Both the position numbers and the translations under genes were made by a program. This document shows positions 50,459 to 58,277 of a stretch of DNA of 64,000 nucleotides, piece after piece. Position 1 is the stretch's first letter; each line of letters opens with the position of its first letter. The DNA is from Vibrio sp. AND4 (GTDB lineage Bacteria > Pseudomonadota > Gammaproteobacteria > Enterobacterales > Vibrionaceae). The notes beneath the pieces were generated by a model. That model saw only the letters and a list, made by a program, of their open reading frames with translations. It was not told where the DNA came from and ran no database searches. Where the stretch lies: contig NZ_ABGR01000001.1 in assembly GCF_000171815.1 (NCBI RefSeq), forward strand, positions 496,001-560,000. The letters are read 5' to 3'.

Positions 50459-50829
50459 CTCGAAGTTAATTTCTTAGCCTATGGCGGACAAAGTAAGAAC
50501 ATGGTTTTATATGTACTCCTTCATTGAGTTTTCAACTTCGCTTGTTGATTAACTGATGCCCCCGTCTAGGGGGCTGATGTTAGGCTCGCCCAAGTCATTA
50601 CCCTTCAAAGTATCCTCGCTTAGCTCCTTAGCTGTGTTAATAAAACAGCCAAAACATTTCTATTTAAAATGTGACCAAAGCCCCTTAAGCATCTAAACAC
50701 TTATTCAATAGATTTATGTTGTTGAAAAGATAGTGTATATCTATTGAAGATTGAGCACCATAACAGCACAATGTACGGATATATTCAGGCGAGAAGCTGC
50801 CTAATAAGCATTATGTACCAGGAGGAAAA
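50459..50829. other. Junction between phage early genes and cargo
   Basis: No gene seen. A hairpin GCCCCC-gtcta-GGGGGC at 50558-50574 lacks a T run. AT-rich DNA follows, and AGGAGGA at 50819 is the ribosome-binding site of the first cargo gene. A degenerate attC right end (GCATTATG near 50812) may mark the junction; this is not certain. Confidence 0.4.
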
Positions 50830-51252
50830 GTGTACGAATTTTCTAAAATTGTGAGAGAAATCTTTCTAGAGAATAAGGAAAATATTGATCTGCCTTTTTT
50901 CTATAGCTTTCCCAAAAATAGCTGTGAAAGCGCTTCATATTTCTTGGCTGCACTGCTCGCTCAAAAATTTTCAGGTAAAGAGTTCTTCGTAGTTCATGGT
51001 TACAAACATTCATCCGATGAACATCATTACTGGGTTGAAGTAGATGGTCGGGTAATAGACATTACAGCCGACCAGTTTAGTAACATACGCGAACCTATCT
51101 ATGGGGCAGATTGTCATCCTCTTGAGGGTAAATTTTTTCAAGATTCTAAAACAGAAGCCAGACAAGCTTTCAAGCACTTTAATTTAGTCGAATTGGAGCG
51201 CAAGAAAGCGGTGTGGAGATATATTTCTACACTGATTGAACAACGTAGATAA
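50830..51252 (+). CDS. Papain-like Cys-His-Asp protein (integron cassette in prophage)
   Basis: 140 residues, starting at GTG 50830 behind AGGAGG. It contains NSCESASYFLA (Cys32), EHHYWVEVDG (His65/66) and VIDITADQF (Asp77 or Asp81), the order and spacing of a transglutaminase/papain-like catalytic triad. Soluble, no signal peptide. I do not recognise a named family. Its stop codon lies 3 bases inside a full attC, so it is a one-gene integron cassette. Protease, deamidase or toxin-like functions are possible. Confidence 0.65.
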   Translation: MYEFSKIVREIFLENKENIDLPFFYSFPKNSCESASYFLAALLAQKFSGKEFFVVHGYKHSSDEHHYWVEVDGRVIDITADQFSNIREPIYGADCHPLEGKFFQDSKTEARQAFKHFNLVELERKKAVWRYISTLIEQRR

Positions 51253-51371
51253 GAACTGTTTAAGAGTGATTCGCAACGTGTGGCATTTTCACTATGTGCT
51301 GGTTTGAGCGATTAAGGTGTTATGCGGCAGTATCGGTATTGCGTTGCTCACGCCCTTAACAGGGCGTTGGC
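51250..51371 (+). repeat. attC site in prophage cargo
   Basis: TAAGAACTGTTTAAGAGTG ... CAACGTGTGGCATTTTCAC ... GTATTGCGTTGCTCACGCCC, AACAGGGCGTTGG. Same VCR/VPR type as the chromosomal sites at 37445 and 40537, but on the plus strand. About 122 bases. Confidence 0.9.
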
Positions 51372-51415
51372 TTACACGCACTTACCAATTATTTTTATAA
51401 ATCTGAAGGTTAAAT

Positions 51416-52780
51416 ATGATTATTGAACGTGTTACGCAAGACAAAGTCTATCGGTTCATGGATGAAAATGAATTCGCAGAGGGTAATGTATATACCGCAA
51501 TTATCGGTAAAAATGGTTCTGGAAAAAGTAGACTGTTGAATAGCGTAATTCAGGATTTACTCAATCTGCGTGGTTACCCGTCAAGTTTTGATAGAGAACT
51601 ACCTTTTTCAAGAAATAAAAGCTTCAGTGGAAGGTTAGAGTGTAGAGGTATACCAAGAAAGATCATAGCTGTATCGACAAGCCCCTTTGATAAGTTTCCA
51701 CTACCTAAGCGACATGAACCTATCGGGAATTACTCCTATCTTGGATTAAGGGACTTGCTAAGTAATAATCTTGGACTAGCCTATATGTCTAAAATTATTA
51801 ACTCTCTAATTACTACTATTTTGCATGACCCGAGTAGAGCTGCGGTAGTAGGGCATGTATTACAGTATCTAGGCTACAGCGACGAAGTTTGGGCTCGATT
51901 TCAATTGTCACCGACTATTGGTCGAATTGAAACATTCCTTCGCAGTGACGATCCGGTAGGTCAGTTTACGAAATTTCTATCATCCCCTTCTATCCGAAAT
52001 GTAGATAGAAGTTTTTACTTTGATGATTATGGTCAAATCGATGAAAATAAAGTACATGAAACTTTCAGAATCTTCGACAAGATAATGGCATATACGTCCA
52101 AGCCACGCTTCGATTTGGTTATAAATAAGGGGGGCGTTCATTTGCTTGGTGGGATGTATGAAATCAATGAAGACTTTCTGTTTCTTATTCAATCTGGAAT
52201 CGCCAAGTTACGAGATGTTACGCTTGAAAAAAGAGAGTTTCGCCAGAGAGTAAAGATTAGTGATGCAAGTTCAGGCGAGCAGTCTGTAGTCATGGCAATG
52301 CTGGGCATTGCAAGCCAAATAGAAGATCAAACTTTGATTTGTATCGATGAACCAGAGGTATGTTTACATCCTGAATGGCAAGAAAAATATATCGATCTTT
52401 TAGTCACGGCTTTCAGTAACTACATTGGTTGTCAGTTTATTATTGCTACACATTCGCCACAAATTGTATCAAATCTACCAGAGCGTAATTGCAACATAAT
52501 GAGTATGGAAACTGGGAATTTTGAAAGATCGACAGAATATCAACATAGGTCAGCAGACTATCAACTAGCTGCAATTTTCAAAGCTCCAGGGCATCGAAAC
52601 GAATACTTGAATAGGATAGCCTTGAATACGTTTGTTAAAGTTGGAAAAAATAAATTTTTCGATCGTGAGGATATAGATACATTTCAACTTCTAAATGACA
52701 GCATAGATAATATCCGAGCTAACGATCCACTATATAACTTAATTATTGCGCTAAAAGAGATGTACAATAGATATGGCTAA
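51416..52780 (+). CDS. ptuA: Septu-like ATPase PtuA (integron cassette)
   Basis: A 454-residue RecF/ABC-type AAA ATPase: Walker A IIGKNGSGKS (31-38), signature SSGEQSVV (near 285), Walker B LICIDEPEVCLHPEW (Asp311) and the H-loop IIATHSPQI. The next gene overlaps by 8 bases and encodes an HNH nuclease. This ATPase/HNH pair is the composition of the Septu anti-phage system (PtuA/PtuB), also found as retron Ec78 effectors; no reverse transcriptase is nearby. It lies between two attC sites, so the pair is one two-gene cassette. The assignment rests on gene architecture, not on a profile search. Confidence 0.75.
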   Translation: MIIERVTQDKVYRFMDENEFAEGNVYTAIIGKNGSGKSRLLNSVIQDLLNLRGYPSSFDRELPFSRNKSFSGRLECRGIPRKIIAVSTSPFDKFPLPKRHEPIGNYSYLGLRDLLSNNLGLAYMSKIINSLITTILHDPSRAAVVGHVLQYLGYSDEVWARFQLSPTIGRIETFLRSDDPVGQFTKFLSSPSIRNVDRSFYFDDYGQIDENKVHETFRIFDKIMAYTSKPRFDLVINKGGVHLLGGMYEINEDFLFLIQSGIAKLRDVTLEKREFRQRVKISDASSGEQSVVMAMLGIASQIEDQTLICIDEPEVCLHPEWQEKYIDLLVTAFSNYIGCQFIIATHSPQIVSNLPERNCNIMSMETGNFERSTEYQHRSADYQLAAIFKAPGHRNEYLNRIALNTFVKVGKNKFFDREDIDTFQLLNDSIDNIRANDPLYNLIIALKEMYNRYG

Positions 52781-53435
52781 TATTATTAGAAACCCCGTCA
52801 TTTATTGTGAAGATTTAGAGAACTTAATGGCTTCTATAAAAAACAGCGAAGGTTTTAGCCATACTAGTTGGAGCACTGCTGACCTTCAAGTACTTAGAGT
52901 TCATATTCGAAATCATTATAGACTTCAGCAACAAGGAGTCTGCGCGTACTGCCGTCAACCTGTATCGTTACAATCAGCAGCTAACTGCCATGTTGAACAT
53001 ATTGCTCCTAAATCGAAATATCCTGAGTTTATGTTTGAGCCCAAAAATCTTTGTGTGGCATGCGCTGATTGTAATGAAATAAAAAAAGAGCAAGAAACAA
53101 TGGGGGAGGAGCCTGACCCAATATGTAATGGAAACGATCGGGCTCGGTATCCTAGGGCCGCATCATCGTTCTATATCGTGCATCCTCACTTTGATGATTA
53201 TGACGAGCATATTGAAATATTCAATGGTCACTATGTCGATAAAACCGCTAAAGGGCATTTCACTATTGGAGCATGTAAGCTCAATCGCCGATTACGAGCT
53301 TTTGGTTGGGAAGAAACGCTGATTAGTGAACCTGAACTAAATTGTCTTATGACAGACTTTCTTGGGGCTGATGACGCCATCATTAAAAATGAAAAGTTGC
53401 AAAGCATCAAGCGTGCACTAGTCAAGGTAAGATAA
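52773..53435 (+). CDS. ptuB: Septu-like HNH nuclease PtuB
   Basis: 220 residues. The HNH/treble-clef core is complete: CAYC (57-60), CHVEHIAPKS (His73, His76), the Asn of EPKNLC and CADC (97-100). Such nucleases cut phage DNA when licensed by the PtuA ATPase. The start overlaps the end of ptuA, so production is coupled. The stop codon lies beside the attC at 53433. Part of the same cassette. Confident as HNH; the Septu role is inferred from the pairing. Confidence 0.78.
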   Translation: MANIIRNPVIYCEDLENLMASIKNSEGFSHTSWSTADLQVLRVHIRNHYRLQQQGVCAYCRQPVSLQSAANCHVEHIAPKSKYPEFMFEPKNLCVACADCNEIKKEQETMGEEPDPICNGNDRARYPRAASSFYIVHPHFDDYDEHIEIFNGHYVDKTAKGHFTIGACKLNRRLRAFGWEETLISEPELNCLMTDFLGADDAIIKNEKLQSIKRALVKVR

Positions 53436-53533
53436 CAAACTGTTCAAGAGGGATTCGCTAAGCGTTACTCTTTATTAAGGTGGTTTGCGGTGATTTAGGT
53501 ATTGCGTCGCTCACCCCTTGACTGGACGTTATG
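53433..53533 (+). repeat. attC site after the Septu-like pair
   Basis: TAACAAACTGTTCAAGAGGG ... GGTGGTTTGCGGTG ... TATTGCGTCGCTCACCCC, GACTGGACGTTATG. About 100 bases; part of the middle arm is shortened (CTAAGCGTTACTC replaces the usual ACGCGTGGCA). Confidence 0.88.
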
Positions 53534-53657
53534 TTTATTGTCAGATCTACCTCAATCATCCAATATGCAACAATGTGCAAAATAATAGAACAGTGTTAGA
53601 ATCCGACTAGCTTGTATGGCTCAGACAGTAGAATAAGTATAAAAAGGAAAATATAAA

Positions 53658-54476
53658 ATGAGCGATATCGTACAGATTTTATCGTTTGATAAATATATAG
53701 CTCCTCTGGAGCATACGTCTGATGGTCGAATGGCAGCAACACACCTAGCTAGTGTTAAGTGGATAGATAACAAAGCTGGTCGTTTCTATGTAAAAGTTTA
53801 TCCCAAATGTCATCCTCGTGGCTTAATCAACGAAATTACTGGTTACCTTGTGGCGCACGCCTCTGGTATACCGCAACCTAAAAAAGTCGCCGTCATACAA
53901 ATCCCTAAAGAAGCGATAGAAAATAATTTCGAAGGTGACTTTGAATGTTCTGGGGACTACTATTGGGGATGGGCTAGCGAAGAGTCTGGGACAACTCCCA
54001 ATACATACCTGAAAATGGAAAATATGGTAGCATTTAATCAATGCATAGAGCTGTTAAAAAAGTGGAAGTCATTCCCAAATATGCTTGCTTTCGATGATTG
54101 GGTTGCAAATCAAGATAGGAACACAGGAAATATAACAATCAAAGGATACAATGACTTTTACGTCATTGATCATGGTAATGTACCTGTTTCGGAGAAGTGG
54201 GCTAAAGAGCATTTAGTGGTGGAAAGTGTGTATGAAAATAAGCTACTTGACGGGTTGTACCAAGGTAACAACTACCCACTGCCTTTATCTGCATCCTTAA
54301 TTGAGTCAAGTAAAGAGCACCCGGAGGCTTTTAGAAAAGCTCACCGAGAATTAATTAAATGGTGTAACGCGCTACTCGATGAAGAAAGCTCATCACACCT
54401 TCAGCATTTCCTTGAAGCTCGTGCACATCTTAGTGTATCGAGAATTAAGGATAAAACGCGGCTACTGGTGGCTTAA
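53658..54476 (+). CDS. HipA-like protein kinase (cassette)
   Basis: 272 residues with kinase-like features of the HipA-like family: ATP-binding Lys46 in FYVKVYP, the catalytic loop DDWVANQDRNTGN (Asp153, Asn158) and the metal-binding IDHGN (Asp171, DHG instead of DFG). It lacks the HipA N-terminal subdomain. The next gene (DUF3037) starts on the base after its stop codon, a pairing common in bacterial genomes. AAAAGGAAAA precedes the ATG. Possible defence or toxin-antitoxin unit; not established. Confidence 0.78.
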   Translation: MSDIVQILSFDKYIAPLEHTSDGRMAATHLASVKWIDNKAGRFYVKVYPKCHPRGLINEITGYLVAHASGIPQPKKVAVIQIPKEAIENNFEGDFECSGDYYWGWASEESGTTPNTYLKMENMVAFNQCIELLKKWKSFPNMLAFDDWVANQDRNTGNITIKGYNDFYVIDHGNVPVSEKWAKEHLVVESVYENKLLDGLYQGNNYPLPLSASLIESSKEHPEAFRKAHRELIKWCNALLDEESSSHLQHFLEARAHLSVSRIKDKTRLLVA

Positions 54477-55340
54477 ATGAACAATCTTGAAAAGCTATTA
54501 GGACAAAATACTGAGAAAAGCCTAGTAAAAGGTGAGTGGTTTAATATCAGGTGGACGCCTGATTTAGCTACTGGTGAGAAACTTAACATTGGCGTGGGTT
54601 TTGTCGAAAATGGACGTGTTCACAGCAGATTGTTGAGCTATTTCGAAAGAGTAAAGTGCCTGTATGGTGAACGTGGCATTTATCATGCAGAGTTGGTGAC
54701 TTCAATAGTTGGTGAAAGTTTACGTCAGAATAAAAAGTCATCACCGATCCCACAAATTGCATACGATAACTCTGGTTATGCTCAAGGTTTTTCTGTTGAT
54801 GAGGTTTTAACTAGTCTGTTTGAACAGACTGTTCCTTTACAAAAAAAAATCCGTGTGCCCGGTAATGCAAAGCGATTTAACTCCGTTAACACAGATAAAC
54901 TATATACCTGCTTAGTTGACGAGTTAAAAATTAAAGCTGCATTACAATTTGAAGAGTTTGTTCCTGCTGATAGTTCCATTTTTATCAAGGATAACTTGGG
55001 TTCACACGAACTTTTTGTACCGTTTCGAGACAACAAAAACCTTGTTGGAGGGCTCGCGTCGACAGTCTATTCTAACGTTCAAAGAATTGAACTTAATCTA
55101 CTGAAAGCGGCTAGAGATGTTGAATCTGCGGTTAAGTTAGGTAAGGGAAATAAAGCATCCGTCTTTATATTAATGCCTGGCGATGAAATCGAAAAGTTAA
55201 ACAGAGAACAAATCATGTCAATTGAAAATACACTTGATAAATTTGATTGGCATATGAATAAGCAAGGTGTTTCCGTTGGTGGGCACACCTCTGTTAGTGG
55301 GTTGGCAGACGAAATATGTTCTTGGGCTAATGTAGCATAA
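54477..55340 (+). CDS. DUF3037 family protein, partner of the HipA-like kinase
   Basis: 287 residues. The N-terminal block FNIRWTPDLATGEKLNIGVG is the DUF3037 signature (x-R-x-x-P-D-x-x-x-G-E-x-x-N-I/V-G-V). The C-terminal half is alpha/beta and ends in a helix (VSGLADEICSWANVA). It starts immediately after the kinase gene, so the two must be co-translated. Function unknown; substrate, inhibitor or activator of the kinase are all possible. An attC left half follows. Confidence 0.75.
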   Translation: MNNLEKLLGQNTEKSLVKGEWFNIRWTPDLATGEKLNIGVGFVENGRVHSRLLSYFERVKCLYGERGIYHAELVTSIVGESLRQNKKSSPIPQIAYDNSGYAQGFSVDEVLTSLFEQTVPLQKKIRVPGNAKRFNSVNTDKLYTCLVDELKIKAALQFEEFVPADSSIFIKDNLGSHELFVPFRDNKNLVGGLASTVYSNVQRIELNLLKAARDVESAVKLGKGNKASVFILMPGDEIEKLNREQIMSIENTLDKFDWHMNKQGVSVGGHTSVSGLADEICSWANVA

Positions 55341-55342
55341 AC

Positions 55343-55442
55343 ATAATAATCCGTTTAAGAGTGATTCACAACGCGTGGCATTTTCACCATGCGTTGGTTT
55401 AAATGATTAATGCGGTATGCGGCAGTTTCAATATCGCGCCCC
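55343..55442 (+). repeat. attC left part, split by an insert
   Basis: ATAATAATCCGTTTAAGAG, TTCACAACGCGTGGCATTTT, CACCATGCGTTGGTTT ... GCGGCAGTTTC. The right end is missing here, but GCATCGCTCAAGCCTTAAAG at 55744-55763 matches the expected right arm, so about 300 bases separate the two halves. Confidence 0.7.
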
Positions 55443-55601
55443 AACACCATAATTTGTAAGAAGCATCTCTAAGACATCAGCTTCAATTTGTACAATATCC
55501 GTATTATTGGCTTTGGCTTGCTCAATGATTGCATGCACAGTTTGAAGTGTATCAGTAATTTCCTGTTCAAGTTGAGTCAGCTCATCGTGTATTTTTTCCA
55601 T
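55428..55601 (-). CDS. Small coiled-coil protein inside the split attC
   Basis: 57 residues from the ATG at 55601 (MEKIHDELTQLEQEITDTLQ), an amphipathic helix with a coiled-coil pattern, then VQIEADVLEMLLTNYG and a tail (VGARY) read from attC sequence. AGGA precedes the ATG. Minus strand, opposite to the other cargo genes. A longer frame to 55727 is less likely. Function unknown; could be an antitoxin-like or phage regulatory peptide. Confidence 0.45.
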   Translation of the reverse strand: MEKIHDELTQLEQEITDTLQTVHAIIEQAKANNTDIVQIEADVLEMLLTNYGVGARY

Positions 55602-56132
55602 GTTCCTAATCCCTCTGTTAACTGAAGAAAAACTACCATGTAGAAAATCAATCTGGCCACTCAAAGAAAGAGGTTTGCGTGGCACAACACTGTTCCTTTG
55701 AAAGGAAATGTTGATTAAGTTGTACATGAAGTGAAGAGGCCTGCATCGCTCAAGCCTTAAAGAATGTCACCATAGAAATTGATTATCGGAACGATAAATA
55801 GTTAATTTTGTGAATTTATTTACAGTGCATCATACTGATTGTTGACAACAATCGATTTGATGGTGTGTTACTTTAGCCAGTAAGTAAAGGGCGGTAGCGT
55901 TTATGCCCCTTTCATACTTTAAAGTATTGGCTCACTCGAGATCCGATAACTGGAGTTTATGCAAAGCAATGAAAAATGCCATTGATCGCTAAACAGGGAT
56001 CCATATCACTGCTTAGTTAACCCCAATGCAATAGTATGCTTATTATGGGCCTAGAGTGTGGCTTTGGTTGAAAGTCTATAGCTTTTATAGCGTTCAAAAA
56101 TTGTCCAGAATATAATGAAAAGAGATTAAAGC
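55602..56132. other. Leader region of the Gabija-like operon
   Basis: No gene seen. TTGACA at about 55851 and TGTTAC about 18 bases later could form its promoter. TTGTTGACAACAATC contains the palindrome TTGTTGACAACAA, a possible operator. The right arm of the split attC is at its left end. Confidence 0.4.
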
Positions 56133-58277
56133 ATGAAGGTTGCACGAATTGAAATTTCAAATTTCAGATTACTAAAAAGTTTTGCCTTAGACTTGGAAGA
56201 CGAGTTATCTTTAGTTATAGGGAAAAACAATACGGGTAAGACTTCAATATTAGCTTGTTTAGATAAACTTGCAGTTCAATCTGACAAAAAAGCGATTACC
56301 TATGAGGACTTTAATGTTGATTTAATGTCTTCTATTGAGGCTGTGTTGCTTGGTGAAAAAGCGTTAAAAAGTGAAGAGGAATACTCACCTTTTGGCATTC
56401 AACTAAAACTATTTATTAAATATACCGAATCGGATGACCTCTCCAAAATTAGCTCTTTAATAATGAGTTTAGACCCTACTGATGATAACGTGCTCCTTTC
56501 TTTCGAGTATAAAATAGCTTTTGATAGAATGGTTGAAATGAAATCTGCTTACAATAAAGAGGCAGAAAAATTCGAACATAGTCCTCGCTTATTTTTAAAA
56601 GAAAACCTCTCTGATTACTTTGGCACAGTTGTGAAGAAAAGCTTGCTGATGGGTGATGAGAGCCAGTTTATTGATTTAAATAAAGAGAGAATTAACCTCA
56701 AAGACATTTTATCTATTCAGTTCATCAATGCAAAAAGAAGTGTAACTAATAAGAAAAATGATAAGACTCTATCGAATCAAACATCAACTTTGTATAAACA
56801 AGTAGATGAATCTGACGAGCAAGTAGAAGCATCGAACGAGTTTAAAAAAGAATTACGTAAAACGGATACCAAGCTAAGCGGTATCTATGAGAATATGTTT
56901 GAAGGTGTCATTGAAAAAGTTAACAGGTTTGGTGGTATTAGCCCAACAGATACCACTATCAGAGTTGCATCGACTTTACAACATCGTGAGTTGTTAGATG
57001 GGAACACCACAGTCATGTATCAGCACCAAAGTCATGATCTTCCTGAACATTACAATGGCCTAGGGTACATGAACTTAATCAGTATGATTTTTGAAATTGA
57101 GATGCTGATGAGTAGGTTAAGGAAATCACTCAAAGAGCAACCAGCCTCGATAAATTTACTCTTTATTGAAGAACCTGAAGCACATACCCACCCACAGATG
57201 CAGTATGTATTCATTAAAAATATTAAAACGCTATTGAAGGAAAATCGCCTGAGACAAGATGGTAAGGAAATACATTTACAATCAATTATTACCACACACT
57301 CCTCTCATATAGTGTCAGAAAGTAGTTTTAATGATATCAAGTATTTAAGAAAAATTCCGCAATCTAATCAGGTTCATGCTAAAAACCTGAAAGATTTAGA
57401 GTTGGAGTACGCTTCTAAAAAAGATCCTATAAAAGATGCAGAGCTTAAACAGTCATATCGTTTTTTGAAGCAATATTTAACCCTAAATCGAGCTGAGCTG
57501 TTTTTTGCAGACAAAGCGATTTTTATCGAAGGTGATACTGAACGAATTATTTTGCCTGCAATGATGAAAAAAATTGATCAAGCCTGTGAAGATAGTGATG
57601 TGCAGCCACTGTTATCTCAAAATATTTCAATGGTCGAGGTTGGAGCTCACTCTCAAACATTTGAAAAATTTATAGACTTTATTGGACTTAAGTCGCTGAT
57701 CATTACAGATATCGATAGCAACAAAGAAGTGCCCAAGGATGGTAATCCAACTCAAACAGAGAGATTAAAGTGTCCTCCGAACGCAGCAGGAGCATCTCAG
57801 ACTTCAAATGCTTCGTTAGATTTTTTCTTTGGCACAAAAGAATTAGCCTTCTATAAGAATTTGGAATTATCTAAAAAGAGCTTAAGCAAATGTCCAGAGC
57901 AAAAAGTGTGGAAACAAGATCCAGAAGGTCTAGTTAAAATTATCTATCAAGTTGAAGAAAATGGTTACCTTGCCAGAAGTTTTGAGGACGCATTTTTCCA
58001 TATTAATAACGAACTTCTAAAGATTGGCCATAATGCATTCCCATCATTGACAAAGAAGTATTATGACAAGTATCAATCTGGCGATATAGAAGTTTATGAA
58101 TTTGCTGAAAAAGCCGTAAATAGCAAACCGTCTCTAGCTATTGAAATTTTATTAAATAGTAAAACTGTAAGTTGTAAAAAAGGTGGTTCAGAAGTTGATT
58201 CAATAGAAATTGAGTTTTCAAACTGGGATGTGCCATTATATATCAGGGAAGGGCTATTATGGCTACAACAGAATTAG
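56133..58277 (+). CDS. gajA: Gabija-like OLD-family nuclease (GajA-like)
   Basis: 714 residues, SMC-type ATPase plus TOPRIM. Walker A IGKNNTGKTS (30-37), Walker B FIEEPEAHTHP (Glu346-347), then TOPRIM with FIEGDTER (Glu466) and ITDIDSNK (Asp526, Asp528). The following gene is a UvrD-type helicase overlapping by 19 bases: OLD next to UvrD is the definition of class 2 OLD, the Gabija anti-phage system. It is longer than the known 578-residue GajA, with an insertion before the TOPRIM and a longer C-terminus, so it may be a divergent branch. Low GC compared with the phage genes around it. Confidence 0.8.
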   Translation: MKVARIEISNFRLLKSFALDLEDELSLVIGKNNTGKTSILACLDKLAVQSDKKAITYEDFNVDLMSSIEAVLLGEKALKSEEEYSPFGIQLKLFIKYTESDDLSKISSLIMSLDPTDDNVLLSFEYKIAFDRMVEMKSAYNKEAEKFEHSPRLFLKENLSDYFGTVVKKSLLMGDESQFIDLNKERINLKDILSIQFINAKRSVTNKKNDKTLSNQTSTLYKQVDESDEQVEASNEFKKELRKTDTKLSGIYENMFEGVIEKVNRFGGISPTDTTIRVASTLQHRELLDGNTTVMYQHQSHDLPEHYNGLGYMNLISMIFEIEMLMSRLRKSLKEQPASINLLFIEEPEAHTHPQMQYVFIKNIKTLLKENRLRQDGKEIHLQSIITTHSSHIVSESSFNDIKYLRKIPQSNQVHAKNLKDLELEYASKKDPIKDAELKQSYRFLKQYLTLNRAELFFADKAIFIEGDTERIILPAMMKKIDQACEDSDVQPLLSQNISMVEVGAHSQTFEKFIDFIGLKSLIITDIDSNKEVPKDGNPTQTERLKCPPNAAGASQTSNASLDFFFGTKELAFYKNLELSKKSLSKCPEQKVWKQDPEGLVKIIYQVEENGYLARSFEDAFFHINNELLKIGHNAFPSLTKKYYDKYQSGDIEVYEFAEKAVNSKPSLAIEILLNSKTVSCKKGGSEVDSIEIEFSNWDVPLYIREGLLWLQQN

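Noticed and set aside
51416..53435. Retron with PtuA/PtuB effectors
   Set aside because: No reverse transcriptase gene or msr-msd-like region lies within the cargo.
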